Assembly: GCF_036032445.1 (NCBI RefSeq)
Contig: NZ_CP107932.1
Coordinates: 1,490,501-1,554,500 of the forward strand
DNA from: Nocardia sp. NBC_00416
GTDB lineage: Bacteria; Actinomycetota; Actinomycetes; Mycobacteriales; Mycobacteriaceae
DNA: 64,000 nucleotides
Direction of reading: 5' to 3'
This document shows positions 1 to 8,286 of the stretch, one piece after another (the stretch's first letter is position 1; every line of letters starts with the position of its first letter). Below the pieces are notes generated by a model, which saw only the letters and a program-made list of their open reading frames with translations, did not search any database and was not told the origin of the DNA. Made by a program: the position numbers and the translations under genes.

Positions 1-536
1 GGCGTGTTCGTCGAGCGCCGGTGACGCGCTCAGGACGGATTTGCCGGATTCACCCCTGCGTCCTGCTGTGACGACAGCCGAATTCGTTATCCGGTGTTCG
101 TGAGATCTCCAGTTCCAGCGCGTACGCGTCCGGAATGCGGTCGATCACCGTACTGTCGGTGCAGCTCCTACCGCGAAAAGGGCACTGCAGCGGGTGAATC
201 GGACAGCGCGGTTCTCCAGGGAGACCCCTGCGACCATGGCGCACCGGTGACGGCGGCACGCTGTGACCGGGTAATGAACGGGTGCGTTCCGGGCCGGCCG
301 GCTCGACTCCGCTGATCGGTTCGGTACGCACACGGCCGCCGCACGGGCCGAGTACGGAATATCCGCCTCATATTTCGTGCGCATCCGCCCGGCCCGGCGG
401 CATCGAGCCCACCGAGTGGCATACCGACCGCTCGGGCCACCCGGTGGGTTCGCCGGGTCGGAACCCATCCGCCGGCCCGGCTGCCGAAGCCACCGGTTCC
501 GAACCGCGTCCGGGCCGGCGGCTCCGGCCGGTCGCC
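1..536. other. Left-edge stretch without a supported gene
   Basis: The plus frame from base 1 reads seven sense codons and stops at 22-24, so bases 1-24 could be the tail of a gene outside the window. The remaining ~510 bases have only short overlapping open frames without recognisable protein character. No strong hairpin or promoter was seen. Confidence 0.4.
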
Positions 537-2123
537 CTATCCGCGGGTAAGGAAATCGGCGGCTTGTGCGCCGATGAACATGGTGGGCGCGTGGGTGTGC
601 CCGCGGACCAGTACCGGCATGATCGACGCGTCGGCCACGCGCAGTCCCCGGACGCCGCGGACCCGGAGTTGCGGATCCACCACACTGTTCTCGTCCGACC
701 CCATCCTGCAGGTACCGGCCGGATGGTAGAGGGTGTGCGCGTAGCCGTCGAGGGCGCGGGCCCGGGTCGCCTCCGACGCACCGTCCGCGGGTGCGTCCGG
801 CGGGTAGCAGAGTGGGCCGAGTACATCCTTCATGGCGGCGGTATCGGCGATTTCGGCGCAGTACTTCAGCCCGGCCATCAACGCTGCCCGGTCGATGCCG
901 TTCTCGTCGGAGAGGTACTTCGGGTCGATCACCGCCTTGGCCAGGGGGTCTTTGGAGGCAAGGGTGATCGTGCCGCGACTGTGCGGGCGCAGCAATACGG
1001 TCGCCAGGATGACGCCGTGCGCCGTCGGGTCGATCAGTCCCTCGTGATAGAAGGGCGCGGGCGCGTAGACCAGCTCGAGATCGGGGTGCGCGAGGTCTGC
1101 GTTGCTGCGCACGAATCCGTATGCCTCACCGACATTGGAGGTGAGCATGCCGCGGTGCCGCAGCAGGTAGTTGACCAGCTGAGCGGGTTTCTCGGCGTCG
1201 AACAGCGAATCGGCACTCACCCCGTAGCCGAGGCCGGTGACCAGATGGTCCTGCAGATTGGCGCCGACCTCGGGCGCGTGGTGGCGCACCTCGATCCCGT
1301 GCCGTTCGAGTTCGGCGCGGTCGCCGATGCCGGACAGCATGAGCAATTGCGGGGTGTTGATCGCGCCGCCGCAGAGGATCACTTCCTTGCGGGCGGTCAC
1401 CCTCTGGAGGTGGCCGCCCCGCGAGTATTCGACACCCACGGCCCGGTCACCGTCGAACAGCACCCGGGTGACGGTCGCCTCGGCGTGCACAGCGAAATTG
1501 CGCCGCTTCATGGCCGGTCGCAGGTAAGCGTCCGCGGTGCTCCAGCGCCGGCCTTTGTACTGGGTGACCATGGTCTGGGTGAAACCCTGCGGTTCCGCGA
1601 GGTTCGGTTCCTCTACGGTGAAGCCGCGTTCGGCAACGGCCCGCAGATAGGCGGCTGTCGAGGCGCGCGGACTGCGCTGGCGCGAGATGTGCAGGGGGCC
1701 GCCGGTGCCGTGCTCGGCGCTGGTGGCGCCCTCGACGTCCTCGATCCGGCGGAAGTGTTCGACCGCCTTGTCGAAACCCCAGTCCGATCCCGCGGCGGCC
1801 GACCACTCCTCGTAGTCTGCCCGGAATCCGCGCACCCACATCTGGGCGTTCATCGACGACGAGCCGCCGAAGGTCTTGCCGCGCGGCCAGTAGATCTGCC
1901 GGTTGTCGAGCTGGGGCTGTGGTTCGGTGAGATAGTCCCAGTCGTAGCCGGTGCGGAAGAGCTTGGAGAACGCGGCGGGTATGTGGATGAACTTGTCCTT
2001 GTCGGCCGCACCGGCCTCGAGCAGGATCACCGAGTGACCTGGATCCGCGCTGAGCCGGTCTCCCAGCAGGGCGCCCGCCGATCCCGACCCGACGATCACA
2101 TAGTCCGCACTGTTTTCGGTCAC
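537..2123 (-). CDS. GMC family FAD-dependent oxidoreductase (choline/alcohol dehydrogenase-like)
   Basis: A 528-residue flavoprotein of the glucose-methanol-choline family, predicted to oxidise a primary or secondary alcohol to the carbonyl using FAD in the cytoplasm. The N-terminal dinucleotide-binding motif GSGSAG is at residues 12-17, followed by the acidic ribose-binding end of strand 2 (LLEAG). The first GMC signature (RGKTFGGSSSMNAQMW) is at about 81-96. A C-terminal YHPAGTCRMG segment carries the conserved active-site histidine region. Length matches the family. I chose the GTG at 2123 because the flavin fold begins eight residues later and an AAGG-type ribosome site precedes it; the frame stays open upstream but reads as non-protein. 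It is divergent from the membrane-protein gene at 2322. The substrate cannot be read from sequence. Confidence 0.88.
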   Translation of the reverse strand: MTENSADYVIVGSGSAGALLGDRLSADPGHSVILLEAGAADKDKFIHIPAAFSKLFRTGYDWDYLTEPQPQLDNRQIYWPRGKTFGGSSSMNAQMWVRGFRADYEEWSAAAGSDWGFDKAVEHFRRIEDVEGATSAEHGTGGPLHISRQRSPRASTAAYLRAVAERGFTVEEPNLAEPQGFTQTMVTQYKGRRWSTADAYLRPAMKRRNFAVHAEATVTRVLFDGDRAVGVEYSRGGHLQRVTARKEVILCGGAINTPQLLMLSGIGDRAELERHGIEVRHHAPEVGANLQDHLVTGLGYGVSADSLFDAEKPAQLVNYLLRHRGMLTSNVGEAYGFVRSNADLAHPDLELVYAPAPFYHEGLIDPTAHGVILATVLLRPHSRGTITLASKDPLAKAVIDPKYLSDENGIDRAALMAGLKYCAEIADTAAMKDVLGPLCYPPDAPADGASEATRARALDGYAHTLYHPAGTCRMGSDENSVVDPQLRVRGVRGLRVADASIMPVLVRGHTHAPTMFIGAQAADFLTRG

Positions 2124-2321
2124 CTTCGCACCTTTCGATCTCGTGTATCCGCAAACATACGAGAGCAAGGCGCGATGCGGGCCGTCTTCGGCGGCCCGTC
2201 CGGAATCGCATCGGCTCGGCGTGCCGGGTCCGTCGGCGAGCCGGGATCGACCGGGTCGGCGCCGTTCGGGAAATCGCGGTTTCGGAGTACTGGTTGCGCG
2301 CGGCCGGGGTATAACCACGGC

Positions 2322-2963
2322 ATGAGTTACCCGGTGGATTTCGGGGTGCTGCAGGCCGGTTCGATCATCGCGATCATCATCGGTGTGGCCCTGGTGATTT
2401 CGGCATTGGTCGCATTTCGTAAGAGGGGGGCGCGAACGCTGGTCGCGCGGGGGGTGAGCGGCACCGCGGTGCTGGTCGCCGCGGCCTTGCTGCTGTGGAT
2501 CGCGACTCTCGTCCAGACCTACCTGGGATTGACGGGTGAGGTCCGCGCCGCCCATGTGGTGGTGTCGCAGGTATCCGGTGCGGAGCACGAGCTCGAGGTC
2601 GAGCTGACACTCTACGACGACGAGGGTGGTACCGCGCAGCGCAGTAGTCATCGTGTCGAGGGCGACATGTGGGTGCTGCAGGCGCAGATCGTGGAGCTCG
2701 AACCCTGGGTGAACGCGCTCGGCTTCCATTCGGGGTACAAGGTGTCACGGCTGTACGGGCAACGACTCGACGGTGTGGCGACCGACCAGAACCACATCTT
2801 CCTCAACGGCGGTGACCGGGACTTCTTCCAGGACATGAACGAAGACCGCTGGTTCACCTCACCGTTCGTTCGTTCGGCCTACGGGAACGCGGTGATCGCG
2901 ACTCCCGGCGAATACGATGTCTTCATTTCCCGCGATGCCATCAAGACGCGTCCGGTGGAGTGA
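2322..2963 (+). CDS. Hypothetical membrane protein with two N-terminal helices and a large soluble domain
   Basis: 213 residues. Two hydrophobic segments at about 13-32 and 46-66 are separated by an Arg/Lys-rich loop, followed by ~145 polar residues with beta-strand character (HELEVELTLYDDE) and many aromatics. The topology suggests a membrane-anchored domain, but I do not recognise the family. The ATG at 2322 is chosen because everything upstream in this frame is antisense to the GMC gene. The 3' end overlaps the convergent TetR gene by 23 bases, so the two genes share their terminal codons. Confidence 0.7.
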   Translation: MSYPVDFGVLQAGSIIAIIIGVALVISALVAFRKRGARTLVARGVSGTAVLVAAALLLWIATLVQTYLGLTGEVRAAHVVVSQVSGAEHELEVELTLYDDEGGTAQRSSHRVEGDMWVLQAQIVELEPWVNALGFHSGYKVSRLYGQRLDGVATDQNHIFLNGGDRDFFQDMNEDRWFTSPFVRSAYGNAVIATPGEYDVFISRDAIKTRPVE

Positions 2964-3558
2964 GTGAGCGGCCGGTGCGTCCGGCCTCGACCGCGACCCG
3001 GCACAGCTCGCCGAGTTCCTCGACCACCGTGTCCAGTGCGGCCGGGCTGCGTTCGGTCCGGGCGACGATCAGTGCTCCCTCGAGCGCGCTGATCACCGTG
3101 ACAGCGATCGAGCGGGCCCGCTGCGGGCGGGCGCCGTCGGCGACGAGTTTCGCGGCGATGAGGTCGCGCAGCGTGTCGAATGCCGATCCGGCGGCGGCCA
3201 CGGCGCCGGGTTCGTTGCCCAGTGCCGCCGCGGCGATCGGGCAGCCGACCGCGTAGTCGTCCTTGTCGAGACCGCGGGCCAGCATATCGGCCAGCGCGCG
3301 GAGTGCGGCCGACGTGGCCGGGGTGGCCAATGCCCGGGTGACCCCGGCGGCGACCCGGCTGCTGGCGACCTCGGTCGCCTCGGTCATCAGCTGTGCGCGG
3401 CCGCGGGGAAAGTGGTGGTACACCGAGCCGCGGGGTGCGCCACTGGCGTCGAGTACATCGGCGAACGAGACGGCCGCGACTCCGCGCCGCCGGATCAGCG
3501 AGATGGCGCTGTTGATCATCGCCGCCCGCGGGCCGTCCGGATCCCTGTGCCGTGGCAT
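2941..3558 (-). CDS. TetR family transcriptional repressor
   Basis: 205 residues. The N-terminal 60 residues form the TetR three-helix DNA-binding domain, with the recognition helix region SGAPRGSVYHHFPRG typical of the AcrR/LmrA branch (GSxYHHF). The rest is an Ala-rich all-helical ligand domain with a CPIAAAALG segment. It is divergently transcribed from the thioesterase at 3649 across a 90-base gap containing nested inverted repeats, so it most likely represses that gene and itself. The ATG at 3558 lies next to a purine-rich ribosome site (GGAGGG). The ligand is unknown; an acyl-CoA or fatty acid would fit the neighbour. Confidence 0.88.
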   Translation of the reverse strand: MPRHRDPDGPRAAMINSAISLIRRRGVAAVSFADVLDASGAPRGSVYHHFPRGRAQLMTEATEVASSRVAAGVTRALATPATSAALRALADMLARGLDKDDYAVGCPIAAAALGNEPGAVAAAGSAFDTLRDLIAAKLVADGARPQRARSIAVTVISALEGALIVARTERSPAALDTVVEELGELCRVAVEAGRTGRSLTPPDAS

Positions 3559-3585
3559 ACCCCGCCCTCCTTGCCTGTTGATTCC

Positions 3586-3609
3586 TATGTATGTTGTCAT
3601 ACTTACATA
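3586..3609. promoter_or_regulatory. Nested inverted repeats, likely TetR operator
   Basis: TATGTA at 3586-3591 pairs with TACATA at 3604-3609. Inside it, GTATG at 3589-3593 pairs with CATAC at 3598-3602. The A/T-rich block lies between the divergent TetR and thioesterase starts, as expected for an autoregulated operator. Confidence 0.6.
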
Positions 3610-3648
3610 CGACCGCCGCCGGAAACGGCCCAACTTCCAGGAGGATCT

Positions 3649-4482
3649 GTGACCGGGATCGACGCGCCGCCGCACCCCTTCGATACCGCGATCGCCACGG
3701 AGTACGTCGGCACGCACCAACTGGCCGGTCACACCTGCCCGGATTACGCGAACATGGTCGGCCCGTTCGGCGGGGTGACCGCGGCGGCGCTGCTGCGGGC
3801 GATCGAACGTCACCCGGAGCGGCTGGGCGACCCGCTCTCGCTCACCGTCAACTACGCCGGTCCGATCGCCGACGGTCCGTTCGAGATCACCGCGCGCCCG
3901 GTCCGCACCAACCGCACGAATCAGCACTGGCAGCTGGAACTGGCCCAGGACGGCGCGATCGCCACCACCGCGACCGCGGTTTTCGGGATCCGGCGCGACA
4001 CCTGGTCGGCTCTGGAACTCGCCATGCCCTCAGTGCCCGGCCCGGAGGAGGCGGACCCGCAGGTCTTTCCCGAGTTCATCGCATGGGGCCGCAATTACGA
4101 ACTGCGGTTCGTCGCCGGCGCGGTACCCGATATCGCGGCCGCCGGGGCGGAGCCCGGCCACCCGGATTCGGTGAGCACGCTGTGGCTACGGGACAGTCCG
4201 GCCCGCCCGCTGGACTTCGCGTCCCTCGCCGCACTCTCGGACGCCTTCTTCCCGCGGGTGTTCCTGCGGCGCGGGCGCTACCTCGCGGCCGGCACGATCT
4301 CGCTCACCGTCTACTTTCACGCCACGGCCGACGAGTTGGCCGCTCAGGGCACGGAATACCTGCTGGGCAGTGCGCGCGCGAACCGTTTCGGGCATGGTCA
4401 TTTCGACCAGAACGCCCACCTGTGGGGTCACGACGGCACGTTGCTGGCGACCAGTCACCAGCTCGTCTACTACAAGGACTGA
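3649..4482 (+). CDS. Acyl-CoA thioesterase family protein (double hotdog)
   Basis: 277 residues resembling the TesB-like acyl-CoA thioesterase family, which hydrolyses acyl-CoA to free acid and CoA. The N-terminal hotdog has the MVGPFGGVTAAALLRAI helix entry typical of these proteins (about residues 33-49) and strand GPFEITARPVRTNR. The C-terminal hotdog contains the ALSDAFFPRVF helix and ends with the strand DGTLLATSHQLVYYK, a hallmark of the family. The GTG at 3649 is preceded by a near-perfect AGGAGG at 3639-3644. Its position between the TetR operator and the ChoD-like oxidase suggests lipid or sterol side-chain metabolism; that link is inferred. Confidence 0.82.
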   Translation: MTGIDAPPHPFDTAIATEYVGTHQLAGHTCPDYANMVGPFGGVTAAALLRAIERHPERLGDPLSLTVNYAGPIADGPFEITARPVRTNRTNQHWQLELAQDGAIATTATAVFGIRRDTWSALELAMPSVPGPEEADPQVFPEFIAWGRNYELRFVAGAVPDIAAAGAEPGHPDSVSTLWLRDSPARPLDFASLAALSDAFFPRVFLRRGRYLAAGTISLTVYFHATADELAAQGTEYLLGSARANRFGHGHFDQNAHLWGHDGTLLATSHQLVYYKD

Positions 4483-4492
4483 GCCGGCCGGA

Positions 4493-6211
4493 TCAGCCGG
4501 CGGCGGGGTCGGTGACCGGGATGATCGGCAACCGCAGAGCGCCCGGCGCCGAGGCCGGTACCACCGGGGACTTCGGCGCCACCGGAGCGATCCGGCGGTA
4601 GGGCGCGCCCTGTGCGGGGCGGGTGTCCTGTTCGCCTTTGTTCGGCCAGTACGCGGCGGCCCGTTCGGCCTGTGCGGTAATGGTCAGTGAGGGGTTGACG
4701 CCGAGATTGGCCGAGACCGCGGCCCCGTCCACGACGCTGAGGGTCGGGTAGCCGAACACCCGGTGATAGGCGTCGATCACTCCGGTGCCGGGGTCGGCGC
4801 CGATCGCGGCGCCGCCGAGGAAATGCGCGGTGAGCGGGATGTTGAACACTTCGCCCCAGGTCCCGCCGGCGATTCCGCCGATCTGTTCGGCGACTCGGCG
4901 GGTCGCCTCGTTGCCCGCCGGGATCCAGGTCGGATTCGGTTCACCGTGGCCCTGCTTACTGGTCAGCTTCCGGCCGAACAGCCCGCGCGTGGTGTAGGTG
5001 GTGATGGAGTTGTCCAGATGCTGCATCACCAGCGAGATGATGGTGCGCTCGCTCCAGTTGCGGACGCTCATGAAGCTCAGCAGTAGCAGCGGATGCCGCA
5101 GCGCGATACCGAGGAACCGCAGCCAGCGCGGTACCCGGCCGCCGCCGTCGACCATGAGTGTCTGCAGCAGCCCCATCGCGTTCGAACCTCGCCCGTAGCG
5201 GACCGGCTCGATATGGGTGTCCGGGGTCGGATGGATCGACGAGGTGATCGCGACGCCGCGGGTGAAATCCTGTCCTGGGGCGAGCTTCTTGGTGGCCGCG
5301 CCGACAATGGATTCGGAGTTGGTCCGGGTGAGCAGCCCGAGCCGGTCCGACAGTTCCGGCAGGACACGCCGATCCCGCATGGCGTGCAGCAGGCGCTGGG
5401 TCCCCAGCGTGCCCGCGGCCACCACGACATGTCGTGCGGTGTAGGTGGTGCGGCGGGTGCGTACCCATGCGCCGGTCCGCTGCGCCGAGACTGCCCAGCC
5501 GCCGTCGGCCTGGGGCCGCAGTTCGGTCACCGTGGTCATCGGGACGACCTGAGCCCCGGCTTGCTCAGCCAGGTAGAGGTAGTTCTTCACGAGGGTGTTC
5601 TTGGCGCCGAATTTGCAGCCGACCATGCAGTCCCCGCACTCCAGGCAGCCGGTGCGGGCCGGGCCGACACCGCCGAAATAGGGGTCGTCCACGGTTTCGC
5701 CGGCTTCGCCGAAGAACACCCCGACCGGGGTGCGGACGAAGGTGTCGCCGACGCCCATATCTTCGGCGACCTGTCGGAAGACCTCGTCGGCCGGTGTCAT
5801 ATGCGGGTTCTGCACCACTCCGAGCATCCGTTTCGCCTGCTCGTAGTAGGGGGTGAGCTCGTCGCGCCAGTCGGTGATATCGCGCCACTGCGGGTCCTGG
5901 AAGAACGGCTCCGGCGGCACGTAGAGAGTGTTGGCGTAGTTGAGCGAACCGCCGCCGACGCCCGCGCCGCCGAGGATGAGCACATTGCGCAGCGGGTGGA
6001 TCCGCTGGATCCCGTAGCAGCCGAGTTTCGGCGCCCACAGGAATTTGCGCAGGTCCCAACTGGTTTTCGGGAGTTCGTCGTCGGCGTAGCGCCGTCCCGC
6101 CTCCAGAACTCCGACGGTATAACCCTTCTCGACCAGACGCAGTGCGCTGACACTGCCGCCGAACCCGGAGCCGACGATGAGTACATCGAAATCCGTGGCC
6201 GCCTCGGACAT
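4493..6211 (-). CDS. choD: ChoD-like cholesterol oxidase / GMC oxidoreductase
   Basis: 572 residues. By motif recall it is very close to the mycobacterial ChoD family (about 578 residues): FAD motif GSGFGGS at 12-18, then TSWDLRKFLWAPKLGCYGIQ, GAGVGGGSLNYANTLYVPPE, the Cys-rich GCLECGDCMVGC, and HFLGGAAIG with the active-site histidine near the C-terminus. The reaction known for characterised cholesterol oxidases is oxidation of the 3-beta-hydroxyl of sterols, with isomerisation. For mycobacterial ChoD itself the physiological role is debated. There is no classical signal peptide. The ATG at 6211 has AAGGAGA upstream. It is divergent from the TetR gene at 6329 and its stop is 10 bases from that of the convergent thioesterase gene. 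Gene identity is firm; true sterol oxidase activity is inferred. Confidence 0.88.
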   Translation of the reverse strand: MSEAATDFDVLIVGSGFGGSVSALRLVEKGYTVGVLEAGRRYADDELPKTSWDLRKFLWAPKLGCYGIQRIHPLRNVLILGGAGVGGGSLNYANTLYVPPEPFFQDPQWRDITDWRDELTPYYEQAKRMLGVVQNPHMTPADEVFRQVAEDMGVGDTFVRTPVGVFFGEAGETVDDPYFGGVGPARTGCLECGDCMVGCKFGAKNTLVKNYLYLAEQAGAQVVPMTTVTELRPQADGGWAVSAQRTGAWVRTRRTTYTARHVVVAAGTLGTQRLLHAMRDRRVLPELSDRLGLLTRTNSESIVGAATKKLAPGQDFTRGVAITSSIHPTPDTHIEPVRYGRGSNAMGLLQTLMVDGGGRVPRWLRFLGIALRHPLLLLSFMSVRNWSERTIISLVMQHLDNSITTYTTRGLFGRKLTSKQGHGEPNPTWIPAGNEATRRVAEQIGGIAGGTWGEVFNIPLTAHFLGGAAIGADPGTGVIDAYHRVFGYPTLSVVDGAAVSANLGVNPSLTITAQAERAAAYWPNKGEQDTRPAQGAPYRRIAPVAPKSPVVPASAPGALRLPIIPVTDPAAG

Positions 6212-6328
6212 GGGACTTCTCCTTGGTTCGGAAGGGTCATCAGTGACTGGCGGTAACATTAACATAATGAATGGGGAGCGGCGATCACTTTTGTTGACAG
6301 TGCTCTCGAAATTGGTCAGGCTGCTCTG

Positions 6329-7027
6329 GTGACCACCCCACGCGCTCGCGCCCGAGTCCAGACGATGACCGATATCAAGCGCATCGCGCGCGAACATCTT
6401 GCCACCGACGGCGCCGCGGCCCTGTCGTTACGCGCGGTCGCCCGCGATCTGGGTGTCGTGTCCTCGGCGGTATACCGCTACGTGCGCAGCCGTGACGAAC
6501 TGCTGACCTTGCTGGTGGTCGACGGCTACGACGCGCTGGGCGACGCCGTCGACACGGCCCTCGCCGCGGCGCCGGACGACCCGATCGAACAGTTCCGTGT
6601 CACCGCCCGCGCCGTCCGCGCCTGGGGGTTGGCCGAACCGGCCTGGTACGGACTGTTGTTCGGCACCCCCGTGCCCGGGTACGCCGCTCCCGCCGACCGC
6701 ACCGTCACTCCCGGAACCCGTGTGATCGCCACGCTGCTGCGTCTGTTCGACCAGGCGCATCGCCGGGATCTGCTCACCCCGCCGGCCGAGGCGCTGCCCC
6801 TCGCCGGGCCGATCGTCCGCGATTTCACCCGGATCCGCGACGAATTCGGCCTCGAGCTGCCGGACTGGTTGCTCGGCCGCGGGCTCACCGTGTGGTGCGC
6901 GTTGTTCGGCGCGGTGAGCTTCGACGTCTTCGATATGTACGGTGCGCACACCTTCACCGACCGCGCGCAGGTCTTCGAAACCCATATCGCGGAATGGGAA
7001 ATCCTGCTCGGCATGCGACCGGCATAG
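6329..7027 (+). CDS. TetR family transcriptional regulator (WHG-type C-terminal domain)
   Basis: 232 residues. The TetR DNA-binding helices occupy about residues 15-62 (ALSLRAVARDLGVVSSAVYRYVRSR). The C-terminal domain resembles the WHG/TetR_C_33 class (RAWGLAEPAWYGLLFGTPVPGY). The GTG at 6329 gives an N-terminal Arg-rich extension; internal ATG 6365 is an alternative. The gene is divergent from the choD-like gene. The 117-base gap has an A/T-rich segment (about 6254-6273) and a TTGACA at 6294 but no clean palindrome. It probably regulates the divergent oxidase. Confidence 0.85.
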   Translation: MTTPRARARVQTMTDIKRIAREHLATDGAAALSLRAVARDLGVVSSAVYRYVRSRDELLTLLVVDGYDALGDAVDTALAAAPDDPIEQFRVTARAVRAWGLAEPAWYGLLFGTPVPGYAAPADRTVTPGTRVIATLLRLFDQAHRRDLLTPPAEALPLAGPIVRDFTRIRDEFGLELPDWLLGRGLTVWCALFGAVSFDVFDMYGAHTFTDRAQVFETHIAEWEILLGMRPA

Positions 7028-7029
7028 CC

Positions 7030-8226
7030 CTACTTCTCGAGGGTTCCGGTGGGCTCGTCGGTCGTCGCCGGTTCCGGCTCGCCGCCGGTCTCGTCGTCGG
7101 GGCCGGACCGCGCGACCGCCTCGTCGATCTGCTCGCTGATATAGCGAATCACCACCGCCACCACAGCGACCACCGGCACCGCCAGGAACGCGCCGGTGAT
7201 CCCGTACAGCGTGCCGCCACCGGTGACGGCCAGCAGCACGACCACCGCATGCAATTTCATGGTCCGGCTCTGCAGCACCGGCTGCAGCACATTTCCCTCG
7301 AGCTGCTGGACCGCGACAATGATGGCGAGCACGATCAGAGCGGTGGTGAACCCGTTGCCGACCAGCGCCACCAGCACCGCCAGCGCACCGGCCACGAACG
7401 CGCCGACCATCGGGATGAACCCGCCCAGGAAGGTCAGCGCCGTCAGCACGCCCCACAGCGGCACACCGAGCAGTACCAGCCCGAGCCCGATGAAGAAGGC
7501 ATCGATGAAGCTGACCAGTGCCTGGGTGCGGATGAAGCCGCCCAGCACATCCCAGACTCGCACCAGCACCTGCTCGAAGTGCCGTCCGCTGCGGCCGCCC
7601 AGCACCTGATGCATCCACGGCAGGAACCTCGGCCCGTCCTTGACGAAGAAGAACGTGAGCACCAGCACGAGGAAAATGGTGACCAGCACCGAGGTGGCGG
7701 TGCTGACTCCGGTGAACACACCGGACGCGATCTGCTCGGCACTGGACTGCAGCCGGGACACCATCGCGTCGACCGCCGAATCCAGCTGCTCGTCGCGGAT
7801 GTTCAACGGCGGACCCTGCAACCAGTCCCGCACGGTGTTGATGCCCGTGGTGGCTTTGTCGGACAGTTCGGGCATCTGATCCACGACCGAGGGCACGATC
7901 AGCGCGATACCGCCCGCCAGCACGCCCACGAATCCGATCAGCGTCAACGATGCGGCCGCGGCGGGCGGTAACCCGGCTTTCACCAGCAGCCGAGTGGGCG
8001 GCCACAGCACCGTGGCGACCACGATCGCCAGCAACACCGGCAACAGCACCACCCACAGCCGGGCCGCCACGAACCCGAGCACCCACGCTCCGGCCGCGAT
8101 GGCAACCACGCACACCGCCCATTTCGCCAGCCACATCAACCCGGAGCCGAGTACGTCCCCCCGGTCGGGCCGGGTGGCGGCGGAAGGGCGGTCGCTCTCG
8201 TCGCGGATTTCCTTCTCCCCGTTCAC
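7030..8226 (-). CDS. AI-2E family (PF01594) transporter / permease
   Basis: 398 residues with about seven to eight hydrophobic helices in the PF01594 pattern: two N-terminal helices (WAVCVVAIAAGAWVLGF, VVLLPVLLAIVVATV), a helix around LTLIGFVGVLAGGIALIVPSVV, a long soluble loop, then the paired signature regions LTFLGGFIPMVGAFVAGALAVLVAL and QQLEGNVLQPVLQSRTMKLHAVVVLLAV. The family includes the AI-2 exporter TqsA and Na+/H+ antiporters, so the substrate cannot be assigned. The C-terminal tail is acidic and cytoplasmic. The GTG at 8226 removes an unlikely Pro/Gly-rich extension. The stop lies 2 bases from the convergent TetR stop. Confidence 0.85.
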   Translation of the reverse strand: MNGEKEIRDESDRPSAATRPDRGDVLGSGLMWLAKWAVCVVAIAAGAWVLGFVAARLWVVLLPVLLAIVVATVLWPPTRLLVKAGLPPAAAASLTLIGFVGVLAGGIALIVPSVVDQMPELSDKATTGINTVRDWLQGPPLNIRDEQLDSAVDAMVSRLQSSAEQIASGVFTGVSTATSVLVTIFLVLVLTFFFVKDGPRFLPWMHQVLGGRSGRHFEQVLVRVWDVLGGFIRTQALVSFIDAFFIGLGLVLLGVPLWGVLTALTFLGGFIPMVGAFVAGALAVLVALVGNGFTTALIVLAIIVAVQQLEGNVLQPVLQSRTMKLHAVVVLLAVTGGGTLYGITGAFLAVPVVAVVAVVIRYISEQIDEAVARSGPDDETGGEPEPATTDEPTGTLEK

Positions 8227-8286
8227 CCGGCCAGTCTTGCACGACCCGCCCGCCCTCGGCAGCGTGCCGGGCTCGGGCGGCACGGC

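Noticed and set aside
282-2321. A plus-strand open frame spanning this region, continuous with the small membrane gene
   Set aside because: It is antisense to the GMC oxidoreductase, reads as Arg/Val/Gly-rich nonsense, and only its last 213 codons look like a protein.
6294-6322. TTGACA at 6294 as a promoter -35 box for the TetR gene
   Set aside because: No acceptable -10 hexamer at the expected distance before the start codon.
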